The notes: generated from the letters alone by a model not told the origin. DNA of 64,000 bases from Marinomonas lutimaris (GCF_019426345.1 NZ_JAHLLW010000001.1:124001-188000), one strand, 5' to 3'; shown: positions 51,023 through 60,176, counted from the stretch's first letter. Translations and numbers: made by a program.

Positions 51023-51943
51023 TCATCTTGGCTTTATTGGAAGCCAATATTCCATGTAGCTCTGTGGACTGTTTGGATCGTAATCAGGCTCGTACACTTC
51101 TAGTTCATAACCTTGAACACCGTAATAATTGGACTCAGGTAACCATTGGTAGATAAACCACTCTAATGCTTTTTCAACTGCCGACGACTTTCCATAAACG
51201 GGAATGACAGCGTATTCTTGAAGTGGCACGGTCACCGTATCTAACTGCCTGGTATTAAATGGGTTGGCGCCGTTAAAAGTTATTGAAGGCGATGGTTTTA
51301 TTGGCTCTAAGTACCCTGCCCAATAAAGCATTTGATTTGGATGTTTAGCATGGTCTTGAGTGTCTATTATGCCAATTGGGCGAGAACCTTTTGCAATCGT
51401 GCTTATTTCTGAAATAACTTGAGACCAAAGCTGTGGAACCCGTTCTGAAAAATCCGGAGTAGAAGACAGTAATCCTCGAATCCAATCGCACTTGCCTTGA
51501 ACTTGAAAGCCATCGCGACTTTCAATGCGTATTTGTGTGAAGGATTTTAGCGTCTCTGTTTGGGTTTTATTAGGGCGTCTGTATTGTAGTGGCGTACGTA
51601 ATCCATAACGCTTCCCACGTTGGCGATAATCTCTAGGGGTACAGTTGAACATGTGTTTAAAGGCCCGAGAGAAGCTTATTTCCGAGTCAAAGCCACATTG
51701 TATTGCAATATCCATGTGTCTAGTTTTGCTTGATAGTAACAGTTCGGCGGCTTTGCTTAAGCGTAACTCTCTTATGTACTGAGCAACGGTAAGGCCTGTT
51801 GTCTGACCAAATACCCGTTGAAACTGCCAGCGTGACCAGCAGCTTTTTTCTGCTAAGCTGGTTACGTGAATAGGCTCATCCAAGTGTTCGTGGATGTAGT
51901 CTAAAACCTTTTCTATGCGAGTTAGTCTGTCTTGGTTAGCCAT
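51023..51943 (-). CDS. AraC-family regulator with C-terminal GyrI-like effector domain
   Basis: 306 residues. The AraC DNA-binding domain is N-terminal (VTSLAEKSCWSRWQFQRVFG, IAIQCGFDSEISFSRAFK, PRDYRQRGKRY). The C-terminal ~170 residues form a GyrI-like/effector-binding domain (PIGIIDTQDHAKHPNQMLYW). This Rob/SoxS-like architecture with a ligand-binding tail is used by multidrug- or siderophore-linked activators. It sits between the TonB receptor and an MFS gene, and Fur-like sites flank it. The ligand might be the ferrisiderophore, by inference. Confidence 0.88.
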   Translation of the reverse strand: MANQDRLTRIEKVLDYIHEHLDEPIHVTSLAEKSCWSRWQFQRVFGQTTGLTVAQYIRELRLSKAAELLLSSKTRHMDIAIQCGFDSEISFSRAFKHMFNCTPRDYRQRGKRYGLRTPLQYRRPNKTQTETLKSFTQIRIESRDGFQVQGKCDWIRGLLSSTPDFSERVPQLWSQVISEISTIAKGSRPIGIIDTQDHAKHPNQMLYWAGYLEPIKPSPSITFNGANPFNTRQLDTVTVPLQEYAVIPVYGKSSAVEKALEWFIYQWLPESNYYGVQGYELEVYEPDYDPNSPQSYMEYWLPIKPR

Positions 51944-51959
51944 GAATAGAACATTTTAA

Positions 51960-51978
51960 AATAATAACCATTATCATC
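51960..51978. promoter_or_regulatory. Fur-box-like site between araC-type and MFS genes
   Basis: AATAATAACCATTATCATC matches 13 of 19 positions of the Fur consensus, in the gap between the divergent AraC-type and MFS genes. It would place both under iron control. Confidence 0.6.
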
Positions 51979-52118
51979 TAATTCGAACTCCTTGCCAATC
52001 GATTCTATGGGCGTTAGAGATTTTCTTAGCGGTGTCTATTAATTAATCAAGTTGCGTGATTAAATCCAAATACCAATGCTCTCTTTAGATTAAAAAAATA
52101 AAAAATGGACACTGCTTT

Positions 52119-53249
52119 ATGAAGGAATTAACTCGAACTACGCTGTATTGCGCCATGTTTATTGCTGCGGGCTCGGTTTCGGGTTTGTTGGGACCAAGTT
52201 TGATATATTTGGCCGATTTAATTAATGCCTCCGTTGCTGAAATCTCTATCGTCTTTAGTGCGCGAGCAATTGGTAATATTCTTGGTGCTTTGTTAGCAGG
52301 CCGTATGTTCGATCGTTGGCAAGGTCATCATTATCTTATAGTAATGCTACTTTGCGTGATTACTGGATTGGTGCTGGTACCCTTCTCGACTAGCTTATTT
52401 ATGCTGGTGGTGTTGTTCTTTTTGCTGGGAGCATCGGAAGTGTCAGTCAATGCGGGAGGCAATATGATGATGTTGTGGCTGCATAAAGAAAAAGTTGGCT
52501 CATATGTCACCATTTTGCATTTATGTTACAGCGCAGGTTGTATGTTGGCACCCTTGATTTTGGTTTTCGCGCAATGGACGGGGCATGGCTATGGTGCAGG
52601 TTATTGGATGGTTGCTCTATATGCGGTGTTGTTGCCATTTTTATTATGGCGACAACCTAGTCCAACATTCGAACTTAGAGCCAGCGAAGTGGTACCAGCA
52701 ACAAAACAAAAAGCGACTTTCTTGGCTTTTCTGACAGTTATCTTCTTGTATGTGGGTTTTGAAATTACCATCGCTGGCTGGATCACTACTTATGCTGTTA
52801 TGTCCGGTGAAGATCAAAATACCGCAGCGATCTTAGTAACTTGGTTCTTTGTTAGCTTATCTCTGGGTCGTTTGTTCTCGGTATTCCTGCTGCGTTGGAT
52901 TACGCCTCGACAAGGTATTTATGGTTTGCTGGTGGTGAGTTTCACGGGAAGTTTGGTGATGGTCTTGTCTGATGCTTCGCTGGTGATGATTGCTTTGTGG
53001 TTGGGTTTGGGGTGTTCCGCGTTTTTCCCCATGTTGTTTTCATATGCTAATAGCATAATGTCGCTCAATGGCAAACGTACGGGTTATGTTTTTGTCTGTT
53101 GTGGACTAGGAGCTTTGGTGGCTCCGTCGCTAACTGGACCAATTATTGAGGCGTTTAGCGCCGCAGCGTTTCCGTATCTTTTATTGGTTCTAGCGCTATT
53201 AATGGCGTTGAGTTGGCAGAGATTGGCTGGGATGACGCGAGGCAAGTAG
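52119..53249 (+). CDS. MFS transporter, possibly siderophore-related
   Basis: 376 residues with about 12 membrane helices. The MFS loop 2-3 motif appears as GALLAGRMFDRWQGHHYLIV near residue 55, and the FLLGASEVSVNAGGN segment resembles the FucP/NaGLT-like branch. A C-terminal half repeat follows. The substrate is not evident from sequence. Its position beside an AraC/GyrI regulator, TonB receptor and FhuF-like reductase, with a Fur-like site upstream, suggests inner-membrane siderophore transport or export. That is inference only. Confidence 0.8.
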   Translation: MKELTRTTLYCAMFIAAGSVSGLLGPSLIYLADLINASVAEISIVFSARAIGNILGALLAGRMFDRWQGHHYLIVMLLCVITGLVLVPFSTSLFMLVVLFFLLGASEVSVNAGGNMMMLWLHKEKVGSYVTILHLCYSAGCMLAPLILVFAQWTGHGYGAGYWMVALYAVLLPFLLWRQPSPTFELRASEVVPATKQKATFLAFLTVIFLYVGFEITIAGWITTYAVMSGEDQNTAAILVTWFFVSLSLGRLFSVFLLRWITPRQGIYGLLVVSFTGSLVMVLSDASLVMIALWLGLGCSAFFPMLFSYANSIMSLNGKRTGYVFVCCGLGALVAPSLTGPIIEAFSAAAFPYLLLVLALLMALSWQRLAGMTRGK

Positions 53250-53260
53250 TTACTATCAAT

Positions 53261-53300
53261 AAAATACCTTGTTAGTGAATAGTCACTAACAAGGTATTTT
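53261..53300. terminator. Bidirectional terminator with an 18-bp perfect stem
   Basis: Arms 53261-53278 and 53283-53300 are exact complements (AAAATACCTTGTTAGTGA) around an ATAG loop, between the MFS gene and convergent gmhB. The AAAA and TTTT ends give U runs in both directions. Confidence 0.9.
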
Positions 53301-53324
53301 AGGGAATAAATTCTCTTAATCCGA

Positions 53325-53882
53325 TTAGCTGTATTTATGCAGTGTTGCAATAGTAAACGCGGCAAGGTCTGTATAAACGGTGAATGGGAAATCTATCGTC
53401 TTGTACTGCGTTTCACGGCCCTTTCCTGTTAAAACTAGTACAGGTGAACATCCGCGTACATTTCCTGCCTGAAGGTCTCGTAGAGAGTCTCCGACCATAA
53501 TGGCTGGGTGATCTTCAAATGATAAGCCAAGCTCTGCTTCAATCGCTTCAATCATGCCGCTTTTTGGCTTGCGACAGTTGCAGTTATCATCAGGTCCATG
53601 GGGGCAATATTGAATGCCGTCTATTTTGCCGCCCTCTGTTTCTACCAGTGTTGTCATTTTATCGTGCATAGTCTGTAGTGTGGCTTCGTCATAATAACCG
53701 CGAGCAATACCTGACTGGTTCGTCACCACAAAGACTTTAAAGCCTGCTTTGGAAAGTGCAGCGATGGATTTGATGCTGCCTGGAATGGGCTGCCATTCTT
53801 CTACTGATTTCACATAAGCGTCTGAGTCTTGGTTAATGACGCCGTCTCGATCTAATAAAATAATGGGTTTAATTTGCGCCAT
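53325..53882 (-). CDS. gmhB: D-glycero-beta-D-manno-heptose-1,7-bisphosphate 7-phosphatase
   Basis: 185-residue HAD phosphatase. The nucleophile motif is LLDRDGVINQDSDAYV near residue 10, then VVTNQSGIARGYYDE, zinc-binding CPHGPDDNCNCRKPKSGM, and MVGDSLRDLQAGN. The zinc loop is diagnostic of GmhB against other HisB-type enzymes. It makes a precursor for ADP-heptose of the lipopolysaccharide inner core. It is transcribed away from the MFS gene and 54 bp downstream of ybaK. Confidence 0.93.
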   Translation of the reverse strand: MAQIKPIILLDRDGVINQDSDAYVKSVEEWQPIPGSIKSIAALSKAGFKVFVVTNQSGIARGYYDEATLQTMHDKMTTLVETEGGKIDGIQYCPHGPDDNCNCRKPKSGMIEAIEAELGLSFEDHPAIMVGDSLRDLQAGNVRGCSPVLVLTGKGRETQYKTIDFPFTVYTDLAAFTIATLHKYS

Positions 53883-53936
53883 GGAGAATGCCTTTTTTTA
53901 AATTGAGAGAGTCGATTCGCAGGGTAATCTTTTATG

Positions 53937-54410
53937 TTACTTGGTTTCGCCAATCTCTGCGAAGATGGCGTTACGACAAGCGAGACTTAGGTCGTTTGGT
54001 GCTAGACCAATATCCAGTCCTCGCTGTCCGCCGCTGACATAGATTTTTTCAAATTTCTGCGCACTTTGGTCAATACAAGTGACGAGGCTTTTCTTTTGCC
54101 CTACTGGGCTGATACCGCCAACCAAATAACCAGTAAGTCGCTCGGCATCTTTAACCTCTGCCATGTGCAATTTTTTAACGCCTAGTGCACTGGCCGCTCG
54201 TTTTAAATTTAAGGTACCTGTCACTGGCACAATGGTAACGAAGGTGTTTTTGTCGTCGGTGACTAGTAGAGTCTTGAACACACAAGCAGGATCGAGATTG
54301 AGTTTCTCTGCGGCCTCTTCGCCAAAATTAGAACAATGTGGATCGTGTTCATATTCGTGAATACTAAACGCAATCTTCAGTTTTTTAAGCTGGTTGATGG
54401 CTGGTGTCAC
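53937..54410 (-). CDS. ybaK: Cys-tRNA(Pro)/Cys-tRNA(Cys) deacylase YbaK
   Basis: 157 residues with the YbaK fold markers: HEYEHDPHCSNFGEEAAEKL, VFKTLLVTDDKN with the catalytic-region lysine, KKLHMAEVKDAERLTGYLVG and GGISPVGQKK. It hydrolyses Cys-tRNA(Pro) formed by misacylating prolyl-tRNA synthetase. It lies between gmhB and trkH on the same strand; the grouping does not suggest a pathway link. Confidence 0.93.
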   Translation of the reverse strand: MTPAINQLKKLKIAFSIHEYEHDPHCSNFGEEAAEKLNLDPACVFKTLLVTDDKNTFVTIVPVTGTLNLKRAASALGVKKLHMAEVKDAERLTGYLVGGISPVGQKKSLVTCIDQSAQKFEKIYVSGGQRGLDIGLAPNDLSLACRNAIFAEIGETK

Positions 54411-54449
54411 TGTCTTAATCCTTACGTGTTATCTAATTTTTAGCGCTTT

Positions 54450-55898
54450 TTATTTTTGCCAAAACATTGGAGTGAACAATACCAACAGGGTAAAGACTTC
54501 CAAACGACCCAACAACATAGAAAAACACAGCATCCATTTTGCAGGATCACTGACACTGGTGAAACTGGCAGCTACGTCGCCAAGACCTGGACCAAGGTTA
54601 TTCAATGTTGCAGCAACAGCAGACCAAGCCGTAACTTGATCCAATCCTGTTGCCATTAGGCCAATCATTAGCACTACGTAAACCAGTAAGTATGCCGAGA
54701 AGAATCCCCATACTGCAGACACGACTCTTTCATTGATGGCTTTGCCGCCAACTTTAACGGGAATAACGGCATTTGGGTGGATCAAGCGTTTGATCTCTCG
54801 CATACCTTGTTTGAGGATCAAGAGGATACGAATCACCTTCATGCCGCCACCAGTCGAACTGGCACAGCCACCGACAAACGATGTGACGATCAACAAGAAT
54901 GGTAAGAAATGTGGCCAGCTAGCGAAGTCGGATGTACCAAAACCAGAGGTAGTTGCGATGGAAACACTTTCGAATACCGCATAGCGAATCGATGTACTCC
55001 AATCGTAAGTCGATGTCATGGCAAGCACGAGAGTCGACAAAATAACCGTACAAGACAGTATCAATAAAAAGAAACGTGCTTCAGGATCTTTAAAATAATG
55101 CCATACACTTTTGTGACGCCAAGCGTAGAAATGCAGAGCGAAGTTGAATGCCGAGACAATCATAAAGAAGGTACAAATCATTTCGATAGCGACACTATTG
55201 AAGTAACCGATACTCTCATCATGAGTGGAGAAACCACCGATTGCGACAGTCGAGAAACTATGGCAAATCGCGTCGAACAAACTCATCCCTGCGATCCAAT
55301 ATCCTAAGGCACAAACGCTGGTTAAGGTCGCATAAATATACCAAAGGGCTTTTGCCGTTTCGGCAATGCGTGGCGTCAATTTGGTGTCTTTTACTGGCCC
55401 TGGCGTTTCAGCACGATACAACTGCATACCACCGATACCCAACATAGGCATGATGGCAACGGCCAAAACGATGATCCCCATACCGCCTAACCAAGTGAGC
55501 AACTGGCGATAAAACAAAATCGACTTAGGTAAGCCATCAATACCCGTAAGGATAGTTGCCCCTGTGGTGGTGAGTCCAGAAATGGATTCGAACAAGGCAT
55601 CAGTAAAGGTCAAGTCTGGCGTTTCTGCCAAAAAGAAAGGCACCGAACCGAACAAGCCTAGGACGGTCCAGAACAAGACAGTGACCAAGAAACCGTCACG
55701 AATTTTTAACTCCCCACGTTCTTTCCGAACAGGGAACCATAGAAGAAAGCCGCCTAATATATTGATACCCAATGCATACAAAAAGGCATTGAGTGCGCCA
55801 TCGGAATAAATCAGAGAAACGATAATTGGTGGAATCAGTGACACACTGAACACCATTACCAATAATCCGATGACACGTAAAATAACACTAAAATGCAT
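54450..55898 (-). CDS. trkH: Trk potassium uptake protein TrkH
   Basis: 482 residues with four membrane-pore-membrane repeats. Selectivity loops are ISGLTTTGATILTG, FSTVAIGGFSTHD, SIATTSGFGTSDF and ATLNNLGPGLGD. Length fits TrkH/TrkG (E. coli 483). It lies about 100 bp downstream of trkA. This is a second SKT-type uptake system besides the KtrB-like gene at 33 kb; the two differ in size and partners. Confidence 0.94.
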   Translation of the reverse strand: MHFSVILRVIGLLVMVFSVSLIPPIIVSLIYSDGALNAFLYALGINILGGFLLWFPVRKERGELKIRDGFLVTVLFWTVLGLFGSVPFFLAETPDLTFTDALFESISGLTTTGATILTGIDGLPKSILFYRQLLTWLGGMGIIVLAVAIMPMLGIGGMQLYRAETPGPVKDTKLTPRIAETAKALWYIYATLTSVCALGYWIAGMSLFDAICHSFSTVAIGGFSTHDESIGYFNSVAIEMICTFFMIVSAFNFALHFYAWRHKSVWHYFKDPEARFFLLILSCTVILSTLVLAMTSTYDWSTSIRYAVFESVSIATTSGFGTSDFASWPHFLPFLLIVTSFVGGCASSTGGGMKVIRILLILKQGMREIKRLIHPNAVIPVKVGGKAINERVVSAVWGFFSAYLLVYVVLMIGLMATGLDQVTAWSAVAATLNNLGPGLGDVAASFTSVSDPAKWMLCFSMLLGRLEVFTLLVLFTPMFWQK

Positions 55899-55912
55899 AC
55901 TTGCTTCCTTTA

Positions 55913-55937
55913 GTCTGGCGATGTTCTGTTGCCAGAC
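55913..55937 (-). other. Small hairpin between trkA and trkH
   Basis: GTCTGGC and GCCAGAC pair around an 11-base loop in the 103-bp gap between trkA and trkH. It lacks a T run on either side and may modulate expression between the two genes. Confidence 0.4.
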
Positions 55938-56001
55938 CGGCGTTAAAAATCTGCTGAAGCCAAATGATGTTGGCTTCTACTTTTGCTAAAAAACGTTCAA
56001 A

Positions 56002-57375
56002 TTAGAAGAAGGTTAATCCTACTTGGAAGAGCTGCTCTACCGCTGGAATTTGCTTTTTATTGGTCACGAAAATGATGACGTGATCTTCTGCTTGGATCAC
56101 CAGTTCGCTGGTGGCGACAATCAAATCGTCTGCACGAACGATAGCACCAATAGTTGCGCCTTCAGGCAAATTCAAATTGGCAATGCTGCGGCCAACGACT
56201 TTTGAAGAACGATAATCACCGTGCGCGACTGCCTCTAATGCTTCCGCAGCACCTTTGCGCATCGAGTGAACGTTCACCACGTCACCGCGTCGAATATAAC
56301 TTAGTAGCGAACTGATGGTAGTTTGTTGCGGCGAAATCGCAATGTCGATCATGCCTTCTTGAACGATATCGACGTACGCAGGGTTATTGATGATGGTCAT
56401 AACCGTACGAACGCCGAGTACTTTTGCCAACATAGAAGACATGATATTGGCTTCGTCGTTGTTGGTTAAAGCACAGAATACATCGGTGGATTCGATGTTT
56501 TCTTCAAGCAGCAGTTCCTGCTTAGACGCATCGCCGTTTAGCACAATTGTGTTGTCCAAGGTTTCGGACAAATAACGGCAACGTTCAGGATCGCGTTCGA
56601 TGATTTTAACGCGGTATTCTTTTTCCAAACTCTGTGCCAAACGTTCACCAATGTTACCGCCGCCAGCGATGATAATGCGTCGATAAGGAACATCCAAAGG
56701 ACGCAGTTCACTCATTACATCTAAAACATCTCGTTGAGCCGTTAGAAAAAAGACTTCGTCGTTGGCGCGAATGTGTGTATTGCCGTCAGGAGAAATGGAT
56801 TTACCATCACGATAAATTGCTGCAATACGCGTTTGGATCGACGGCATGTGTTCTTTTAAGAAACTGATAGGTTGATCAATCAGTGGACCGCCCTTTTCTG
56901 CTTTGACGACGACTAGCTGTACTTTGCCTTCCGCAAATTCCATCACCTGCAACGCGCCTGGATAACGAATCAAACGGCTTAAATGTTTAGTTACTTCTTT
57001 TTCTGGGCTGATACGAACATCCATTGGAATGGCTGAATCAACAAAGAGTTCTGGATAATTTGCATAAGCGCTAGAACGGACACGACCGATTTTAGTCGGT
57101 GTTTTAAACAAGGTGTGAGCAATCTGACAGGCGATCATATTGGTTTCGTCTTGGTTGCTCACCGCAATTAGCATGTCGGCATCGTTGCAACCAGCTTGAT
57201 CTAATACAGCTGGATGTGAACCACTGCCTTCAACCGTTTGAATGTCGAGACGATCTTGCAGCTCTCTAAGGCGGGTTAAATCTGTATCAATGACGGTAAT
57301 ATCGTTATCTTCACTTGCCAAGTTTTCCGCAAGCGTGGCGCCAACCTGCCCCGCGCCTATAATGATGATTTTCAT
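56002..57375 (-). CDS. trkA: Trk system potassium uptake protein TrkA
   Basis: 457 residues (E. coli 458), two tandem RCK modules. The first NAD site is IIGAGQVGATLAENLASED near residue 4, and the second IIAGGGNIGERLAQSLEKEY near 235. Each is followed by a TrkA_C domain. It gates TrkH from the cytoplasmic side in response to nucleotides. It is 400 bp downstream of rsmB, the order found in E. coli (def-fmt-rsmB-trkA). Confidence 0.95.
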   Translation of the reverse strand: MKIIIIGAGQVGATLAENLASEDNDITVIDTDLTRLRELQDRLDIQTVEGSGSHPAVLDQAGCNDADMLIAVSNQDETNMIACQIAHTLFKTPTKIGRVRSSAYANYPELFVDSAIPMDVRISPEKEVTKHLSRLIRYPGALQVMEFAEGKVQLVVVKAEKGGPLIDQPISFLKEHMPSIQTRIAAIYRDGKSISPDGNTHIRANDEVFFLTAQRDVLDVMSELRPLDVPYRRIIIAGGGNIGERLAQSLEKEYRVKIIERDPERCRYLSETLDNTIVLNGDASKQELLLEENIESTDVFCALTNNDEANIMSSMLAKVLGVRTVMTIINNPAYVDIVQEGMIDIAISPQQTTISSLLSYIRRGDVVNVHSMRKGAAEALEAVAHGDYRSSKVVGRSIANLNLPEGATIGAIVRADDLIVATSELVIQAEDHVIIFVTNKKQIPAVEQLFQVGLTFF

Positions 57376-57648
57376 AGTCTGCCTTAGAGCGTTATTTTTT
57401 TCGGCTCTTTGTTTAGTGTATTAATTCAAATGTCAAAATTGAGTTGTTTGGTTGATCGAGCGTGCATATTTTTTGCTCGAATCAAGTAGAGCAAGTTTAC
57501 CCACATAAGGACAATTATTTAACTTGAACTTGATAAATACTCGTAATTATTTTGGATGATCGTGTAATGAGATTTCTTTTGTTACTTATTGAGTGTTGAA
57601 ACTGAGAGACAAGTTCGTAATCAGCAAAGGATAATATTAATTGAACGC

Positions 57649-57702
57649 AAAAAAACGCCCAACAAACTGTGTTTCATGTGAAACAATTTGTCGGGCTTTT
57701 TT
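57649..57702. terminator. Bidirectional terminator of rsmB containing a parS-like core
   Basis: GCCC/GGGC and ACAAA/TTTGT arms, each separated by a mismatch, surround an apical stem formed by the palindrome at 57670-57685. A-run and T-run lie outside. On the minus strand it ends the rsmB transcript. Confidence 0.7.
57670..57685. promoter_or_regulatory. parS: Candidate parS site 1
   Basis: TGTTTCATGTGAAACA, one base from the parS consensus TGTTTCACGTGAAACA. It is noncoding and sits about 18 kb from dnaA and 40 kb from parAB. It also forms the apical stem of the rsmB terminator. Confidence 0.7.
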
Positions 57703-57776
57703 ATAAAACGACCTATTTTTCAGTCATTTGCTTGATATGATCTGTGCCTGTTTTTTATTTCTACTTACTAGACGGC

Positions 57777-59147
57777 TTAAGCTTTTTGAAGAAGGCAGTA
57801 GTAGAAACCATCGTGACCATCTGCATGGGGAAATAATTGTCGACCGTGACTAACAGGAATCCCCCATTCTACTGCAAGATCCGGCGCCAAAGAATTTAGT
57901 GCAACTTCTTTCGCGTCTTCTTGGTTTGCTAGGAAATGTTGGATTTGTTGTTCGTTTTCTTCTGGCATCAAGGAACAAGTTGCGTACAACATGAAGCCAC
58001 CAGATTTTAACGTTGTCCAAACCTTGTTAAGAATCTCTCGCTGGATGATAACGAGATCATCAATGTCAGCTGGTTTTCGATTGATCTTAATGTCTGGGTT
58101 ACGACGAATAACACCTGTTGCTGTACAAGGAACGTCGAGTAGGATTTTATCGAAATGCTCGCCATCCCACCATGCATCAAGATCACTCGCATCTGCACAG
58201 ATCAACTGCGCCGAATAGCCAAGGCGTGCCAAATTGGATTCGATTTTTTCCATGCGCCATGGTTCTAGTTCAACGGCAGTGAGTTCCATTGAACTTAGTC
58301 CAGCAGAGTTGGCTTTCTCTAACAAGTGCCCTGTTTTTCCACCAGGTGCTGCACAGGCATCCAATACTTTTTCGCCGTTTTTGGGCGATAAAATATGAGC
58401 TGAAAGCTGAGCGGCTTCATCTTGAACGCTGACAAAACCTGCATCAAAACCTGGTAACTCTCCAACACGAATCGCATTTCTTAGGTACAAAGCTGAATCT
58501 GAAAATTCGCCATTTTCAGAGTCTATACCCAGATCAGCAAGTTGCTCCTTGTATGTTTCACGTGAAACCAGGCTGTCATTTACGCGAATGCACATTGGCG
58601 GATGCGTGTTACTTGCTTCGATAATGTCTTCAAGATTGTCTGGCCAATGTTTATTAAAACGTTTCACCAGCCATTTCGGCATGTTGAATTCTACAGAAGG
58701 TTGAGCTTCTAGAATCTCAACTATTTCGTCGGCTTCTCTTTGGTAGCGACGTAGCACCGCATTCATTAACTTGGTTGCCCAGTCTTTTTTCAAGATCCGG
58801 CACGCTTCTACTGTTTCGTTTACTGCCGCATGATCTGGGGTGTTCATGTAGGTTAATTGATACAAACCTAAAAGTAAGACAGCGTATAAATCTGTGTCCT
58901 TTTCTTCAAAAGGATGCGCCAATAAATGTAAGGCAATGCTGTTTAGTCTTGGGTACTGACGACATACACCAAAGCATAATTCTTTAAGCATTGGTGCATG
59001 TTCGCTTGCAACATCTATTTGATGGCGAGCAAGTTGCGTACTAAGTGAACCCTTTTGAAGCAGAATATTAGTGATGACTGTAACCGCCACTTGGCGAGCA
59101 CTTTGCTGACTTGTGTTGGATGGGAGGCTATTGTCGTATTGGCTCAT
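57777..59147 (-). CDS. rsmB: 16S rRNA (cytosine967-C5)-methyltransferase
   Basis: 456 residues. An N-terminal NusB-like helical domain (RQVAVTVITNILLQKGSLST) precedes a methyltransferase domain: VLDACAAPGGKTGHLLEKA for SAM near residue 255, DVPCTATGVIRRNPDIK with one conserved Cys near 325, and the catalytic TCSLMPEENEQQI near 380. It starts inside the fmt stop (4-bp overlap). A parS-like sequence lies inside the coding region at 58554. Confidence 0.95.
   Translation of the reverse strand: MSQYDNSLPSNTSQQSARQVAVTVITNILLQKGSLSTQLARHQIDVASEHAPMLKELCFGVCRQYPRLNSIALHLLAHPFEEKDTDLYAVLLLGLYQLTYMNTPDHAAVNETVEACRILKKDWATKLMNAVLRRYQREADEIVEILEAQPSVEFNMPKWLVKRFNKHWPDNLEDIIEASNTHPPMCIRVNDSLVSRETYKEQLADLGIDSENGEFSDSALYLRNAIRVGELPGFDAGFVSVQDEAAQLSAHILSPKNGEKVLDACAAPGGKTGHLLEKANSAGLSSMELTAVELEPWRMEKIESNLARLGYSAQLICADASDLDAWWDGEHFDKILLDVPCTATGVIRRNPDIKINRKPADIDDLVIIQREILNKVWTTLKSGGFMLYATCSLMPEENEQQIQHFLANQEDAKEVALNSLAPDLAVEWGIPVSHGRQLFPHADGHDGFYYCLLQKA
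58554..58569. promoter_or_regulatory. parS: Candidate parS site 2 (inside rsmB)
   Basis: TGTTTCACGTGAAACC, identical to the parS consensus except for the last base. It is intragenic in rsmB, as parS sites often are, and 0.9 kb from site 1. Confidence 0.78.
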
Positions 59148-60160
59148 GCTGTTTGCTCACTCTTGTTTTCACTTTCATTAACGCCAAGACGCTGACCAAT
59201 CTCTAAGGCTGCTTTGTGTTTACCGTTTAAGGCGTCTTGCACTTTCATGCGTTTGCCGCCTGCAAATTGGATCTCAGTAATAAGAATAGAACCTTGCCCT
59301 GTGGCAACGATAATACCCTCTTTGCTAACCACCAAAATATCGCCTGGTGTGGAAGCCTCATCGCTTACGCTGGCTATGTGTGCTGCATGGATTTTCATTA
59401 CACCAGCAAGGCTGTTGGTGTAAGCGACTGGCCAAGGAGATAAACCGCGAATTTGACGCTCGATCAATTCTGCCGAAGATGCCCAGTTAACATCGCCTTC
59501 TTGCTTGGTAAGTTTCGCGGCGTAGCAAGTAAGGCTTTCATCTTGTTGCTCAGGGACTAATGTTCCGGCTTTGAATTTTTCTAGAGCTTCAATCAGTGTG
59601 CTGCCACCAAGAATAGCCAAGCGATCGTGCAACGTTTCTGACGTGTCTGTTGGTTTGATATCACAGTATGCTTTTAGCAGCATATCGCCAGTATCCAAAC
59701 CAACATCCATTTGCATGATAGTAATGCCGGTTTCGTCATCGCCAGCAATCAGGGAACGATGAATAGGAGCTGCACCGCGCCAGCGAGGAAGCAAAGAAGC
59801 GTGAACATTAATGCAACCAAATTTAGGCGTATCCAATACGACTTTTGGCAGGATGATTCCGTACGCGGCGACAATCATAAGATCGGCTTCTAATGCGGCG
59901 AGCTGCGCCTTGTCTTCATCCTGTTTGAAATTTAACGGCTGATAAACTGGAATGTCGTTGGCGATAGCAAGTTGTTTAACTGGGCTCTGAACTAGCTTTT
60001 GACCACGGCCCGCTGGACGATCTGGCTGAGTGTAAACGCCGACGATCTCATACTGCTTTTCAGCATTTGAATCTTTCATCTTTGTTAAGAGCGCTTGCAG
60101 GCTAGCCGCTGCGAATTCTGGTGTACCAGCAAAAACGATACGAAGTGGTGAGGTCGGCAT
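59144..60160 (-). CDS. fmt: Methionyl-tRNA formyltransferase
   Basis: 338 residues. The formyltransferase core has RIVFAGTPEFAAASLQALL at the N terminus, INVHASLLPRWRGAAPIHRS near residue 110-130 with the catalytic His, GDDETGITIMQMDVGLDTGD, and a C-terminal OB-like tRNA-binding domain. It formylates initiator Met-tRNA. It overlaps rsmB by 4 bp and follows def, but a terminator hairpin lies between def and fmt. Confidence 0.95.
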   Translation of the reverse strand: MPTSPLRIVFAGTPEFAAASLQALLTKMKDSNAEKQYEIVGVYTQPDRPAGRGQKLVQSPVKQLAIANDIPVYQPLNFKQDEDKAQLAALEADLMIVAAYGIILPKVVLDTPKFGCINVHASLLPRWRGAAPIHRSLIAGDDETGITIMQMDVGLDTGDMLLKAYCDIKPTDTSETLHDRLAILGGSTLIEALEKFKAGTLVPEQQDESLTCYAAKLTKQEGDVNWASSAELIERQIRGLSPWPVAYTNSLAGVMKIHAAHIASVSDEASTPGDILVVSKEGIIVATGQGSILITEIQFAGGKRMKVQDALNGKHKAALEIGQRLGVNESENKSEQTA

Positions 60161-60176
60161 AAAGGTTCCTTAACAA

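Larger units (their letters stand above)
57376..57776. other. 401-bp gap between rsmB and trkA
   Basis: No credible gene. It holds the rsmB terminator with an embedded parS-like sequence (57649-57702) and, to the left, AT-rich sequence that should include the trkA promoter. No strong -35/-10 pair stood out to me. Confidence 0.6.

Noticed and set aside
53261..53300. Long inverted repeat as the end of an insertion sequence
   Set aside because: No transposase or second terminal repeat is nearby; position between convergent genes fits a terminator.
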